This document shows, in pieces, positions 1 to 9,245 of a stretch of 64,000 nt of DNA. A model generated the notes under the pieces. That model ran no database searches. It was not told the DNA's origin and saw only the letters and a list, made by a program, of their open reading frames with translations. Each line of letters opens with the position of its first letter. The stretch's first letter is position 1. This DNA comes from Deltaproteobacteria bacterium (GTDB lineage Bacteria > Desulfobacterota > Deferrimicrobia > Deferrimicrobiales > Deferrimicrobiaceae): positions 372,001-436,000 of the forward strand of contig JAKAHC010000001.1 in NCBI GenBank assembly GCA_021815305.1, written 5' to 3'. The translations under genes and the position numbers were made by a program.

Positions 1-1264
1 GTTCCCACGCCTTTTCGCCGGAAGACGCGGACGCCTCCTTCATCCGGGCCAGGAGCGATTCGTCGTTCCCCATCATCCCCACATTCACGCTGCCGAGGGC
101 GACGATGCACGCCCCGGTCAGGGTGGCGGCATCGATCATCGCCTTCGGCTTGTAGTTGCGGACGGCGTACTCCATCGCATCGGCCAGGAGCAGCCTGCCC
201 TCGGCGTCCGTCGAGAGGATCTCGACGGTTTTCCCCGACATCATCCGGAGAACGTCGCCGGGACGATACGCCGCGCCGGAAGGCATGTTCTCGGCGGCGG
301 GCACCACGGCGACGATGTTCCTCCGGATGCCGAGGGCGGCGCACGCGCGCAGCGTCGCGAGCATCCCGGCACCGCCCGCCATGTCGTACTTCATCTTCTC
401 CATGCCCTCCCACTTCTTGAGGGAGATCCCTCCCGTATCGAAGGTCACGCCCTTGCCCACCAGGGCGATCCACGGCTCCCCCTTCCCCGCGCCGCGGTAC
501 TCCGCCGCGATGAGGCGGGGGGGCGCCTGGCTCCCCTTCCCCACGGCGAGGATTCCGCCGGCCTGAAGCGCGGTCAGTTCCGGAACGCCCAACACCCGGA
601 CCCGGACCCTGTCCGACGCCCCGGAGCCCAGCCCGGCCCCCACCTTTCTCGCCGCTCGGGCCAGATCGTCGGGGCGGAGCTCCGCAGGAGGGGCGGATAC
701 CAGCGCGCGTCCCCAGTTGATCGCCTCGCCCAGGCGGGCGCCGTACGTCACCCCCGCGCGAACCTCCGGCAGGGCTTTGGCGTCCCTTTCGACAAACAGC
801 CACCGGGAGATCCGGTGCCCCTTCTCCCCCTTGTACCGGTCGTATTCGAACGAGGAAAGGGCTGCGCCCAGGGAAGCGAACCTCGCGGCGACGCGCGGCG
901 CGACGCCCTCCGCGCCCGCCCCATGCACCACGGAGGCCACGGTGCCGAGCTTGAGCTTCTTCGCCGTCTTCATCGCGGGAAGCGCGGCCTGTCGCGCCGC
1001 GTCCGCGGTGAATTTCTCCTTCTTCCCGAGGCCGACGACGAGGATGCGGGGGGAGGACAGCCCGCGGGCGGGACGGAGGAAGAGCGTCTCCCCGACCTTC
1101 CCCCCGAAATCGCCGTCGCGGATCGCCCCCGCGATGGTCCCGCCGATCGCGGAGTCCACCGCCGCCGTCGCCCCGTCGGGACGCCCGGCCCCTTCGAACA
1201 GGTTGACCACGATCATGTCCGCCGTAACCGAACGGATATCTCCGGAAACACACTCGATGCGCAT
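1..1264 (-). CDS. pepA: Leucyl aminopeptidase (M17), C-terminus cut by window edge
   Basis: Cytosolic two-metal aminopeptidase that removes N-terminal residues from peptides. The 421 codons seen begin with ATG at 1264 (MRIECVSGDIRSV) and run off the left edge, so roughly the last 70-80 residues are missing. The M17 metal site is visible: KGVTFDTGGISLK, followed by the TDAEGRL box. The residue before TDAEGRL is Ser, where the family signature has Asn; the metal-ligand Asp and Glu are kept. The N-terminal macro-like domain is present. It is transcribed away from bamD, and a good sigma70-type promoter lies just upstream. Confidence 0.95.
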   Translation of the reverse strand, partial: MRIECVSGDIRSVTADMIVVNLFEGAGRPDGATAAVDSAIGGTIAGAIRDGDFGGKVGETLFLRPARGLSSPRILVVGLGKKEKFTADAARQAALPAMKTAKKLKLGTVASVVHGAGAEGVAPRVAARFASLGAALSSFEYDRYKGEKGHRISRWLFVERDAKALPEVRAGVTYGARLGEAINWGRALVSAPPAELRPDDLARAARKVGAGLGSGASDRVRVRVLGVPELTALQAGGILAVGKGSQAPPRLIAAEYRGAGKGEPWIALVGKGVTFDTGGISLKKWEGMEKMKYDMAGGAGMLATLRACAALGIRRNIVAVVPAAENMPSGAAYRPGDVLRMMSGKTVEILSTDAEGRLLLADAMEYAVRNYKPKAMIDAATLTGACIVALGSVNVGMMGNDESLLARMKEASASSGEKAWE

Positions 1265-1306
1265 CGCAAGGCTCCCCTGTCCGGGATCTGAAAATGCCCT
1301 GTTTAG

Positions 1307-1336
1307 ACCATACTGGCCCGTTCGAGGGATTGTCAA
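1307..1336 (-). promoter_or_regulatory. Sigma70-type promoter for pepA
   Basis: On the minus strand TTGACA (1336-1331) is followed after 18 bases by TATGGT (1312-1307). The predicted start of transcription lies about 35 bases before the pepA ATG. The match is by eye. Confidence 0.55.
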
Positions 1337-1383
1337 GGAAAGGGACCTCGGGGACAGGGGGGTGATTGACTTTTCGGGATGGC

Positions 1384-1389
1384 TATACT
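1384..1389 (+). promoter_or_regulatory. Possible -10 box just ahead of bamD
   Basis: TATACT ends only 11 bases before the bamD ATG at 1401. A TTGACT at 1366-1371 is too close (12-base spacer) to be a normal -35 partner. If the box is used, the mRNA would begin about 5 bases before the ATG, which agrees with the lack of a Shine-Dalgarno sequence there. Confidence 0.3.
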
Positions 1390-1400
1390 ACGGTTTCGGG

Positions 1401-2126
1401 ATGCGGCGGATGCGTATTTTGCTCGCCTTGGGAATGGCGCTGGTCCTCCTCCTCTCCGGCTGTTCCGAAAAACTCGCCAGGCAGACGAACCTCACGGACG
1501 CGGACCTGTTCGCACGCGGACAGAAGAACGTGGAACGGAAGAAATACGGGAACGCAGCGGAGGCTTTCCAGGTACTCCTGGAGAGGTTCCCCGCTTCCCC
1601 GTTCGCCGGCCGGGCGCAGTTCCTGCTCGCCGTAAGCCGGATGGAAACCCGGGAAAACATCGAGGCCGAGGTCGCTTTCGACGACTTCCTCCGCCTCTAC
1701 CCCGCCGATCCCAGGGTCCCCGAAGCCCTCTACCTCAAGGGGAAGCTCCTCTCCCGGCAGGTCCAGATCCCCGAACGCGACCAGTCCAAGACCCGTGATG
1801 CCATCAAGGCGTACTCCCTTTTTCTCGAAAAGGCGCCGGGATCCCCGCTCGTCCCGGAGGTCGCCGCGAAGATCAGGGATCTCCGCAACCGGCTGGCCCT
1901 CCACGAAGCCGATGTGACCCGCCATTACATCCGGCGGAAACTTTACGAAAGCGCGGAAGTGCGGTCGCGCAGGGCGCTCGCCGAATACCCGGACGTGCCG
2001 GCCACCCCGGAACTCCTGTCGCTGCTCGCACAGGCGCTGGAGAAGGAAGGAAAAACGGAGGCTTCCGTGCAGGCGCGCAGGAGCCTTGCGGAAAAATTCC
2101 CCGGGTACGGGGGGAAGAAACGGTGA
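1401..2126 (+). CDS. bamD: Outer membrane assembly lipoprotein BamD
   Basis: BamD is the TPR lipoprotein of the BAM complex, which folds beta-barrel proteins into the outer membrane. The 241-residue product opens with a lipoprotein signal peptide ending in the lipobox LLSGC, so Cys21 is the lipidated residue. TPR-like helices follow throughout (for example around DLFARGQKN and DDFLRLYPADP), and length and layout match BamD/YfiO. The frame stays open upstream to 717, but that part is antisense to pepA; the lipoprotein signal fixes the start at 1401. No clear ribosome binding site precedes it. Its stop overlaps the GTG of the next TPR gene, so the two are probably translated together. Confidence 0.85.
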   Translation: MRRMRILLALGMALVLLLSGCSEKLARQTNLTDADLFARGQKNVERKKYGNAAEAFQVLLERFPASPFAGRAQFLLAVSRMETRENIEAEVAFDDFLRLYPADPRVPEALYLKGKLLSRQVQIPERDQSKTRDAIKAYSLFLEKAPGSPLVPEVAAKIRDLRNRLALHEADVTRHYIRRKLYESAEVRSRRALAEYPDVPATPELLSLLAQALEKEGKTEASVQARRSLAEKFPGYGGKKR

Positions 2127-2839
2127 GCCGGGAACTGACCGCCTTGATCCGGATGGGGAAGAGCGCTTTCGGCGAGATGGATTTCCAGAGGGCCGAGCGT
2201 CATCTCCTGGAAGCCGTCGGGGGAGGGGCGAAGTATCCCGACATCTACTATACCCTCGGTCTGATCGAGCACCAGAGAGGGAACTTCCGCCAGGCGGTCG
2301 AGCGGTTCGGGATGGCGGTATCCGCAAACCCCGACTACACGGAAGCGCTGCTGTCCCTGTCCATCACGCTGAACGACATGGGCCGATACGAGGAGGCGCG
2401 GACCGCGTACGAACGGGCCGCGGAAATCATCTCACGCCACGGCGCCCCCTCCGGAGAGAACCTGTTCCGCGGACGGATCGCGAACCTGCACAAGGAACTG
2501 GGGGAACTGTACCTCGCCCTGGGACTGCACGAGGATGCCATCTCCGAGTTCCGGAAGGCCCTCTTCGTCGCCCCCGACTTTCCCGATCTGCGCGTGCGTC
2601 TGGTGACGGCGCTCAGGGAAGCGGGGCACGCGGGGGAGGCGCTCGCGGAGGTCGATGCGTTCCTGGCGGACTTCCCCGGCAACGCGCAGGCGCTGACCCA
2701 GAAGGGGATCCTCCATTACCTCGGGGGGGAAAAGGCGCGGGCGCGCCGCGCGTGGGAAGAAGCGCTTTACCGGGATCCGCTCAACAAGATCGTGCAGCTC
2801 TACCTGAACACCCTCGACAGGGAGCTGCCGCCGGATTGA
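2123..2839 (+). CDS. TPR-repeat protein
   Basis: A 238-residue soluble protein made almost wholly of tetratricopeptide repeats (FQRAERHLLEAV, YTLGLIEHQRGN, and the APDFPDLRVRL / EAGHAGEALAEV region). I see no signal peptide or catalytic motif. TPR proteins act as scaffolds; the partner is unknown. Start is GTG at 2123, overlapping the bamD stop as GTGA, with the purine run GGGGAAGAAA just upstream. The coupling suggests a role linked to envelope assembly, but that rests on position only. It converges on alaS. Confidence 0.7.
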   Translation: MSRELTALIRMGKSAFGEMDFQRAERHLLEAVGGGAKYPDIYYTLGLIEHQRGNFRQAVERFGMAVSANPDYTEALLSLSITLNDMGRYEEARTAYERAAEIISRHGAPSGENLFRGRIANLHKELGELYLALGLHEDAISEFRKALFVAPDFPDLRVRLVTALREAGHAGEALAEVDAFLADFPGNAQALTQKGILHYLGGEKARARRAWEEALYRDPLNKIVQLYLNTLDRELPPD

Positions 2840-2862
2840 GCCGGGCGGTCGCCGCCCCGGCC
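2840..2862. terminator. GC-rich hairpin between convergent genes
   Basis: Between the TPR stop and the alaS stop lies a near-perfect inverted repeat (GCCGGGCGG / CCGCCCCGGC, one bulged base, 3-base loop). No long T-run follows on either strand, so intrinsic termination is only possible. Confidence 0.35.
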
Positions 2863-2867
2863 TTCCT

Positions 2868-5501
2868 CTACTCCCACTCCGACAGGGTGGCAAGCGCCTT
2901 CGGCAGACCCGTGAGGAGGGAGCCGCCCGCCTGCGCCATGTCCTTGCGCCCCCCTCCGCCGCCGCCCACGAAGGAGGCCGCCTTCTTGACGATGTCCGAG
3001 GCCGAGAACCTTCCCGTGAGATCCGCGGTGACGCCGGCGACGAGGTGGCACCGTTCGCCATCCCGCGAGGCCAGGAGCAGAAGGCCGCTTCCGAGCTTCC
3101 CTTTCACTGCGTCGGCCAGTTCGCGCAGCGCCGCCGGGTCCATCGGCTCGACCTCCGCCGCCACGCGGCGTATGCCTCCATGCTCCGCGGCGGTCGCAAG
3201 GATCTCCCCGACCCGATCCCGCGAAGAGCGACGCCTCGCCTCCTGGAGCGCCTTCTCCAGCGCCCTGATCTGCCCCGAAAGCTTCCGGATCCGCTCCGGA
3301 ACCTCCGGGGCGGCCACCTTCAGGTCGCGGGCGGCCTCGTGGAGCGTCCCGGCCTCTTCCCGGAGGTGCCGGTAGGCGGGAAACCCGGTGACCGCCTCGA
3401 TGCGGCGCACCCCCGCGGCCAACGCTCCCTCGGAAAGGATCCGGAACAGGCCGATCTCCGAGGTGTTGCGGACGTGCGTCCCGCCGCACAGCTCGCGGCT
3501 CGCCGAAGGCACGGTCACCATCCGCACGACATCGGCGTACTTTTCCCCGAAAAACGCCATCGCTCCCGCCGCCACCGCCTGTTCGTACGCGAGGGATTCC
3601 CAGGTAACGGGGGCGGAGGAGAACACCACGCGGTTCACCTCTTCCTCGACCGCGGCGAGCGCCTCGGCGGAGACCGCCTCGTAGTGGGAGAAATCGAACC
3701 GCAGTTTGTCGGGTCCCACGTACGACCCCGCCTGCTTCACATGGGTCCCGAGCACCTTGCGGAGCGCGGCCTGGAGCAGGTGGGTAGCCGTGTGGTTCCC
3801 CTGGGTGAGCCTCCGGAGAGAGCCGTTCACCTCGAGCCGCGCCGTCTGCCCCTCCCGCGGGGAACCCTCCGTCACCCTGGCGCGGTGGACGATGAGGTCC
3901 GTCGACGGTTTCCGCGTGTCCGTGATCTCCAGTGCGAACCCGTCCCCGGTGATCCTGCCGACGTCCCCCACCTGGCCGCCGGATTCCCCGTAGAAGGGGG
4001 TAACGTCCGTTACGACGTCGACCTCGTCCCCGACGCCCGCGGAGGGGGCGCGCACGCCTCCACGGAAGATCGCGACCACGCGGGCCTCCGCCGCCTGCCG
4101 ATCGTACCCCACGAAGGTCACGGACACGCCGGAGCGCGACAACTCGGCCGCCACCGCGTCCTGCGCCCCCACTTCCCCCCCCTTCCACGACACGCGGGAC
4201 TGGGCGCGCTGCTTTTCCATCTCGGTCTCGAACCCGGCGGTGTCGAGAACCACCCCCCGCTCGCGGCAGAGGTCGGCGGTGAGGTCCACGGGAAACCCGT
4301 ACGTGTCGTAGAGCCGGAAGGCCACGTCCCCCGGGAACGACTTCGCGCCTTCGTCCCCCATGCGGGAGAACTCCTCCTCGACCATCCGCAGCCCCGCGTC
4401 CAGCGTCTCGAGGAATCGCCGCTCCTCCTGGAACGCCACCGTGTCGATGAACGAAGCGCTCTTCGCGAGTTCCGGGTACGCCGCCGAGAACTCCCGGACC
4501 ACCGTGGCCGCCACCCGGTGCAGGAACGGTCCGTCCAGCCCGAGTTTCTTCCCGTGCCGCAGGGCCCGGCGCATGATGCGTCGCAGCACGTACCCGCGTC
4601 CCTCGTTGGATGGCATGATGCCGTCGGTGACCAGGAAGGCGGTAGCCCGCGCATGGTCGGCGATGACGCGCATGGCGGCGTCGGAAGAGGGGGACTTCCC
4701 CGGCGCCACGCCGCACAGCCGGGAGATCTCGGAAAGGATCGGGCGGAACAGGTCCGTGTCGTAGTTGCTCTTGACCCCCTGGACCACGCCGGCGAGGCGC
4801 TCGAGCCCCATCCCCGTGTCGATGCTGGGCTTGGGCAGCGGGGCCTTCACGCCGGCCTCGTCCTGGTTGTACTGCATGAAGACCAGGTTCCAGATCTCGA
4901 GGAACCGGTCGCAGTCGCACCCCACCGAACAGCCGGGCCTGCCGCAGCCGACCCCTTCCCCCTGGTCGTAGAGGATCTCGGAGCAGGGGCCGCAGGGACC
5001 CGTGGGGCCCATCGCCCAGAAGTTGTCCTTCTCGTCGAACCGCACGATCTGCGACGCGGGAATCCCCATCGTCCCGTGCCACAGGTCGTAGGCCTCGTCG
5101 TCCTCCCGGAAGACGGACACGGTCATGCGCTTCCCGTCGAGGCCGACCTCCCGCGTGAGGAAGTCCCATCCGAAGAAGATGGCGTCCTTCTTGAAATAGT
5201 CCCCGAAGGAGAAGTTCCCCAGCATCTCGAAGAGGGTGTGATGCCGCGCCGTGTACCCGACGTTCTCGAGGTCGTTGTGCTTCCCGCTGACCCGGAGGCA
5301 CCGCTGCGCCGTTGCCGCCCGCTTCCAGTCGGCGGAGGACAGGCCGAGGAAATACTCCTTGAACTGGACCATACCGGCGTTGGTGAAGAGCAGGGTCGGG
5401 TCGTTCCCCGGGATGAGCGACGCGCTGGGGAGAACCTTGTGCCCGTTCCGCTCGAAATAGGCGAGAAAGGCGGTGCGAAGCTGCGCACCCGTCTTGGCCA
5501 T
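2868..5501 (-). CDS. alaS: Alanyl-tRNA synthetase
   Basis: Class II synthetase charging tRNA-Ala in the cytosol. The 877 residues match the usual full length. The N-terminal aminoacylation core begins MAKTGAQLRTAFLAYFERNG and contains LFTNAGMVQFK. The editing domain shows HTATH and CGGTH, the zinc-binding His/Cys set that clears Ser- and Gly-tRNA-Ala. The C-terminal DHHA1-type domain has a glycine stretch followed by RKDMAQAGG. An insert with Cys residues (GVGCGRPGCSVGCDC) in the core looks like the zinc-type insert seen in some bacterial AlaRS. Its ATG directly follows the recX stop (TAA-ATG), so it is the last gene of the recA-pilT-recX-alaS run. Confidence 0.97.
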   Translation of the reverse strand: MAKTGAQLRTAFLAYFERNGHKVLPSASLIPGNDPTLLFTNAGMVQFKEYFLGLSSADWKRAATAQRCLRVSGKHNDLENVGYTARHHTLFEMLGNFSFGDYFKKDAIFFGWDFLTREVGLDGKRMTVSVFREDDEAYDLWHGTMGIPASQIVRFDEKDNFWAMGPTGPCGPCSEILYDQGEGVGCGRPGCSVGCDCDRFLEIWNLVFMQYNQDEAGVKAPLPKPSIDTGMGLERLAGVVQGVKSNYDTDLFRPILSEISRLCGVAPGKSPSSDAAMRVIADHARATAFLVTDGIMPSNEGRGYVLRRIMRRALRHGKKLGLDGPFLHRVAATVVREFSAAYPELAKSASFIDTVAFQEERRFLETLDAGLRMVEEEFSRMGDEGAKSFPGDVAFRLYDTYGFPVDLTADLCRERGVVLDTAGFETEMEKQRAQSRVSWKGGEVGAQDAVAAELSRSGVSVTFVGYDRQAAEARVVAIFRGGVRAPSAGVGDEVDVVTDVTPFYGESGGQVGDVGRITGDGFALEITDTRKPSTDLIVHRARVTEGSPREGQTARLEVNGSLRRLTQGNHTATHLLQAALRKVLGTHVKQAGSYVGPDKLRFDFSHYEAVSAEALAAVEEEVNRVVFSSAPVTWESLAYEQAVAAGAMAFFGEKYADVVRMVTVPSASRELCGGTHVRNTSEIGLFRILSEGALAAGVRRIEAVTGFPAYRHLREEAGTLHEAARDLKVAAPEVPERIRKLSGQIRALEKALQEARRRSSRDRVGEILATAAEHGGIRRVAAEVEPMDPAALRELADAVKGKLGSGLLLLASRDGERCHLVAGVTADLTGRFSASDIVKKAASFVGGGGGGRKDMAQAGGSLLTGLPKALATLSEWE

Positions 5502-6023
5502 TTACTCTTCTCCTTCGAAGGATTCGTTCCACCGGCGGCCGATGGCCGCCCGGCAGACGCCGGGAGGAAATCCGCGCCCGGCGAGAAAACGGTAGGCCTT
5601 CGCGGCCCCCTCGCGCCCCGGGGGGATCCCCTCCCGGAACTTCTTCCGCAACGCCATCGCGGCCGCAACCGTCACCTGTTCGGGGGAAGCGACCTCCCGG
5701 AGCGCGCAGGCGACAAGCTCCCTCGGGAAGCGGCGGGAGGCCAGGGTCCAGGCGATCTTCGCAGGGCCGTACCGCCGCCGTTCCTGGTAGGACCGGGCCA
5801 ACCGGAGGCACAGGACGGCGTCGTCGATCCACCGGAGGTCGCGCAGCCTTGCCAACACCCGCGCGATCTCTCCTTCGGTGACTCCTTTCCGCCCGAGCCG
5901 CTGCGCAACCTCGCCCTCGCTCAAGGGGCGTCGGGCAAGCATCTCCACGGCAAGCCCGAAGGGGTCCCCGCAGGGGGATGTTCCGCCCCCCCTACGACTC
6001 CTTTGGGGGGCCTGCCTTGTCAA
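5502..6023 (-). CDS. recX: Regulatory protein RecX
   Basis: RecX binds RecA filaments and blocks their growth. The 173-residue protein has the three-helix repeats of the family: ALEML-like AVEMLARRPLSEGEV, then LRDLRWIDDAVLCLRLARSYQERRRYG, then FLAGRGFPPGVCRAAI. It overlaps the 3' end of pilT by 32 bases and abuts alaS. The recA-pilT-recX-alaS order keeps recX close to recA as in many bacteria, with pilT inserted between them. Confidence 0.88.
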   Translation of the reverse strand: MTRQAPQRSRRGGGTSPCGDPFGLAVEMLARRPLSEGEVAQRLGRKGVTEGEIARVLARLRDLRWIDDAVLCLRLARSYQERRRYGPAKIAWTLASRRFPRELVACALREVASPEQVTVAAAMALRKKFREGIPPGREGAAKAYRFLAGRGFPPGVCRAAIGRRWNESFEGEE

Positions 6024-7119
6024 AGTCGTCCCAGGTCAGGTCCGAGGCCGAGGAAACGCCCCGCACGCGCAGCGCGAAGTCGTCGGGGTTGCTGGCCTGG
6101 CGAAGCGCCTCTTCCAGCGTGATGAGGTTCTCCTTGAGCAGTCCCATCAGGGACTGGTCGAAGGTCTGCATGCCGTAGCTCACATACCCCTGCTGGATCG
6201 CTTCCCGGATCTTCCGGGTCTTGTCCTTGTCCTCGATGTACTCCCGGACCCGGGCGGTGTTCAGCAGGATCTCCGCGGCGGGAACGCGCCCCTGCCCGTC
6301 GGCCCGGGGGACCAGGCGCTGCGAGATGACCGACTTGAGGACGGAGGCAAGCTGCAGCCGGACCTGCTTCTGCTGGAACGGGGGAAAAGCCGCCACGGCC
6401 CGGTTGATCGTTTCTCCGGCATCGAGAGTGTGCAGCGTCGACAGCACCAGGTGGCCCGTTTCCGCGGCGGTGATCGCGGTCTCGATCGTTTCCAGGTCCC
6501 GCATCTCCCCCACCAGGATCACATCGGGGTCCTGCCGGAGGGCGCTCTTCAGGGCGTCGGCGAAGGACGAGGTGTCCACACCGAGCTCGCGCTGGTTGAT
6601 GATGCTCTTGCTGTCCCGCAGGAGGAATTCGATCGGGTCCTCGATCGTCATGACGTGGCAGCTTCGGTGGGTGTTGATGTACTGCACCAGCGCGGCGAGG
6701 GTGGTGGACTTGCCGCATCCCGTCGTCCCGGTGCAGAGGATCAGCCCCCGCTCCTCCATGGCGATCTTTTCCATGACCTTGGGCAGGTGGAGGTCCGAGA
6801 AGGTCTTCACGCCGACCGGGACCAGACGGAGCACGATTCCGATCGTCCCACGCTGCTGGAACACGTTGACCCGGAACCGGCCCAGCCCCGGGATGCTGTA
6901 GGCACAGTCCAGCTCGTGGTATTTCTCGAACCGTTCCTTCTGGCCCGTGTGGAAGATGACGCCTGTCATCGCCTCGAGGTCCTCGACCTTCAGCGGTTCG
7001 GGGACCTTGAGCGGGATGAGCCTCCCGTTGATGCGGAAGACGGGGGGAAGCCCGACCTTCAGATGGACATCCGAGGCGCCGTGTCTGGACGCCGCCTGGA
7101 GAATGTCGTTCAGCTCCAA
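5992..7119 (-). CDS. pilT: Type IV pilus retraction ATPase PilT
   Basis: Hexameric cytoplasmic ATPase that powers pilus retraction and twitching. Of 375 residues, about 1-100 form the N-terminal PAS-like domain (MELNDILQAASRHGASDVHL is typical of PilT). Walker A GTTGCGKST lies at about 131-139, followed by an Asp box, Walker B (DVILVGEMRD) and a His box (STLHT). C-terminal AEILLNTARVREYI matches PilT rather than PilB. It starts 4 bases after the recA stop and overlaps recX. No pilin or PilB gene is in the window. Confidence 0.95.
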   Translation of the reverse strand: MELNDILQAASRHGASDVHLKVGLPPVFRINGRLIPLKVPEPLKVEDLEAMTGVIFHTGQKERFEKYHELDCAYSIPGLGRFRVNVFQQRGTIGIVLRLVPVGVKTFSDLHLPKVMEKIAMEERGLILCTGTTGCGKSTTLAALVQYINTHRSCHVMTIEDPIEFLLRDSKSIINQRELGVDTSSFADALKSALRQDPDVILVGEMRDLETIETAITAAETGHLVLSTLHTLDAGETINRAVAAFPPFQQKQVRLQLASVLKSVISQRLVPRADGQGRVPAAEILLNTARVREYIEDKDKTRKIREAIQQGYVSYGMQTFDQSLMGLLKENLITLEEALRQASNPDDFALRVRGVSSASDLTWDDFDKAGPPKES

Positions 7120-7123
7120 GGGG

Positions 7124-8152
7124 TCACGCTCCTTCCGTCGCGGGTTTCCCGGCCTCCCCGATCCCGTGCCTGGCCAGGATCTTCCTTGCGAGGCCCGCTG
7201 CCATCTCCGGATGCTCCTTGAGGAACATCCGGGCGTTTTCCCGGCCCTGCCCGATCCGCTCCCCGTCCACAGAGTACCATGCGCCGCTCTTCTCCACGAT
7301 GTCGAGCTCCGATCCGAGGTCGAGGATGTCCCCCTCCCGGGAGATCCCCTCTCCGTAGAGGATGTCGAACTCCGCCTCGCGGAACGGCGGGGCGAGCTTG
7401 TTCTTCACCACCTTTACCCGCGTCCGGCCTCCGATGACGTCGTCGTCCTTCTTGATCTGGGAGATCCGCCGGATGTCCATCCGCACGGAGGCGTAGAACT
7501 TGAGGGCGTTGCCGCCGGTCGTGGTCTCCGGGTTGCCGAACATGACGCCGATCTTCTGGCGGATCTGGTTGATGAAGATCACCGACGTCTGGGACTTGCT
7601 GATCGTTCCGGTGAGCTTGCGCAGGGCCTGGGACATCAGGCGGGCCTGGAGGCCCATGTGGGCGTCCCCCATCTCCCCCTCGATCTCCGCCTTGGGGACC
7701 AGGGCCGCCACGGAGTCCACGACCAGCACGTCGAGGGCGCCGCTGCGGACCAGCATCTCCCCGATCTCCAGCGCCTGCTCCCCCGTGTCGGGCTGGGAGA
7801 TGAGAAGGTCTTCCGTCGCGATCCCGAGTTTCCTGGCGTAGGAGAGGTCCAGGGCGTGCTCCGCGTCGATGAACCCCGCGATCCCCCCCGTGCGCTGCGC
7901 CTCCGCGATGATGTGCAGGGCGAGGGTGGTCTTCCCGGAGGACTCCGGACCGAAGATCTCCGTCACCCGGCCGCGGGGGATGCCCCCGATCCCGAGCGCG
8001 GCGTCGAGGGAGATGGCGCCGGTGGAGATGAAGGGGACGTCCTTCGCCGGAACGTCGGCCCCCAACCGCATGATGGCGCCCTTCCCGTAGTTCTTTTCGA
8101 TCGCCGCGACGGCCATGTCGAGGGCTTTGCGGCGGTTTGCATCCTGTGTCAT
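7124..8152 (-). CDS. recA: Recombinase RecA
   Basis: DNA strand-exchange ATPase and SOS co-protease. The 342-residue product has the usual opening ([19 protein letters not shown]), Walker A GPESSGKT at 68-75, Walker [12 protein letters not shown], and the L2 loop region [19 protein letters not shown]. No intein is present. It lies 32 bases downstream of thpR and is followed closely by pilT. I did not find a convincing LexA box in the short gap before it, so its promoter may be further up in the pgpA-pncC-thpR run. Confidence 0.98.
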   Translation of the reverse strand: MTQDANRRKALDMAVAAIEKNYGKGAIMRLGADVPAKDVPFISTGAISLDAALGIGGIPRGRVTEIFGPESSGKTTLALHIIAEAQRTGGIAGFIDAEHALDLSYARKLGIATEDLLISQPDTGEQALEIGEMLVRSGALDVLVVDSVAALVPKAEIEGEMGDAHMGLQARLMSQALRKLTGTISKSQTSVIFINQIRQKIGVMFGNPETTTGGNALKFYASVRMDIRRISQIKKDDDVIGGRTRVKVVKNKLAPPFREAEFDILYGEGISREGDILDLGSELDIVEKSGAWYSVDGERIGQGRENARMFLKEHPEMAAGLARKILARHGIGEAGKPATEGA

Positions 8153-8184
8153 GGGGATTTCTCCTCTTCTCTATTCGACTGGCT

Positions 8185-8751
8185 TCACGGCTTTCCCCGC
8201 AAGGGGATGTCGCGCAGAACGGTGTAGACGGCCCCCGCCGGGGTGAGGCGGCTTTCGAACAGCGTGAACGACGCGACGGGCACGATTCCGAATTTCCGCC
8301 CGGAAAGCGCCTGGACAAACCGGTCTCCCCATGCGGGAGGAAGCGCTCCGCGGGCGCGGCCGACCGTGATGTGCGGGTGGAACCTGCGGCCCTCCCGGGA
8401 GAACCCGGCCCCCGAAAGCGCGTCCTCCATATTCTGTTGCAACTCCCCTACCAATTCAAGCGGTTCACGGAAGCCCACCCAGAGCACCCGGGGATTCCTC
8501 GTGCCGGGGAAGACGCCCCCCCCTTCCGCCTCCAGAGAAAAAGGGGAAATGCCCCCCGCCACCGCCGCAAGGACCTCTCCGGCCGCACTCGCCTGCCCGG
8601 GGGAGATTTCCCCCAGGAATTTCATCGTGATGTGCAGGTTTCCCCGCGCGACCCACGACACGGGGGCGTGCGTATTGCGCACCGCGGAAATCGCGGCCGC
8701 CACGGCATCCCGGACCTCCCCGGGAAGGCCGATGCCGAGGAACGCCCTCAA
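8185..8751 (-). CDS. thpR: RNA 2',3'-cyclic phosphodiesterase (2H family)
   Basis: A 2H phosphoesterase of the LigT/ThpR group, which opens 2',3'-cyclic ends of RNA. The 188-residue protein carries both catalytic HxT motifs, HITMKFLG and HPHITVGR, at the family's usual spacing. I place the start at TTG 8751, which overlaps the pncC stop (TTGA) and gives MRAFLGIGLPGEV, the normal N-terminus. Gene pairing with cinA/pncC ahead of recA is seen in other bacteria. Confidence 0.88.
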   Translation of the reverse strand: MRAFLGIGLPGEVRDAVAAAISAVRNTHAPVSWVARGNLHITMKFLGEISPGQASAAGEVLAAVAGGISPFSLEAEGGGVFPGTRNPRVLWVGFREPLELVGELQQNMEDALSGAGFSREGRRFHPHITVGRARGALPPAWGDRFVQALSGRKFGIVPVASFTLFESRLTPAGAVYTVLRDIPLRGKP

Positions 8752-9245
8752 CGGATCGCATCCCCTTCCTCCGCGAGGAGCATGGCGGCGACCGTCAATC
8801 CCGTCCGGACGGTTTCGCGGCGGACCTTCCCCCGGTCCCCGGGGAACCGGAACCGGTGCGCGTATCGAACGCCGCCGCGCAAAACGACGGCCACCCAGAC
8901 GGTCCCTACCGGCTTCCCCCGCCTGCCTCCCCCGGGGCCCGCCACCCCGGTCGTGGCGATCGCCACGTCCGCGGAAAACCTGGAGAGGGTTCCTTCCGCC
9001 ATCGCGAGCGCCACCTCCCGGCTCACCGCGCCGCACGTCCCGAGCAGGCCCACCGGGACACCGAGCGCGCCGGTCTTCACGGCGTCGTGGTAGGCGACGA
9101 TCCCTCCGAGGAAATAGCGGGAACTTCCCGGGAGGTCGGTGACCGCGCCCGCAAGGAGCCCCCCCGTGCACGATTCTGCGACCGCAAGGGTCTTCCCCGA
9201 CGAAAGGAGCGCCTCCGCGAGGCGCGCGGAGGCGCGGGCGATCAT
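8748..9245 (-). CDS. pncC: Nicotinamide-nucleotide amidase (CinA C-terminal domain)
   Basis: Stand-alone CinA C-terminal domain of 165 residues, the deamidase that turns NMN into nicotinic acid mononucleotide in NAD recycling. The family motif AVAESCTGGLL, then SSRYFLGGIVAY and ATTGVAGPGG, are intact. The N-terminal CinA domain is absent, so this is the short PncC form. ATG at 9245 overlaps the pgpA stop as ATGA, and its own stop overlaps thpR. NadD lies elsewhere in the window (38961). Confidence 0.9.
   Translation of the reverse strand: MIARASARLAEALLSSGKTLAVAESCTGGLLAGAVTDLPGSSRYFLGGIVAYHDAVKTGALGVPVGLLGTCGAVSREVALAMAEGTLSRFSADVAIATTGVAGPGGGRRGKPVGTVWVAVVLRGGVRYAHRFRFPGDRGKVRRETVRTGLTVAAMLLAEEGDAIR

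Noticed and set aside
1-1264. Ser for Asn before TDAEGRL in PepA as a sign of lost activity
   Set aside because: The Asn is not a metal ligand; the Asp and Glu of the box and the KGVTFDTGG segment are intact.
717-1400. Upstream extension of the bamD frame
   Set aside because: It is antisense to pepA and would bury the lipoprotein signal peptide that begins at 1401.
2800-5832. 1010-codon frame overlapping alaS on the same strand
   Set aside because: Arg/Gly/Pro-rich, with no family motif; alaS in the neighbouring frame is complete and full of known motifs.
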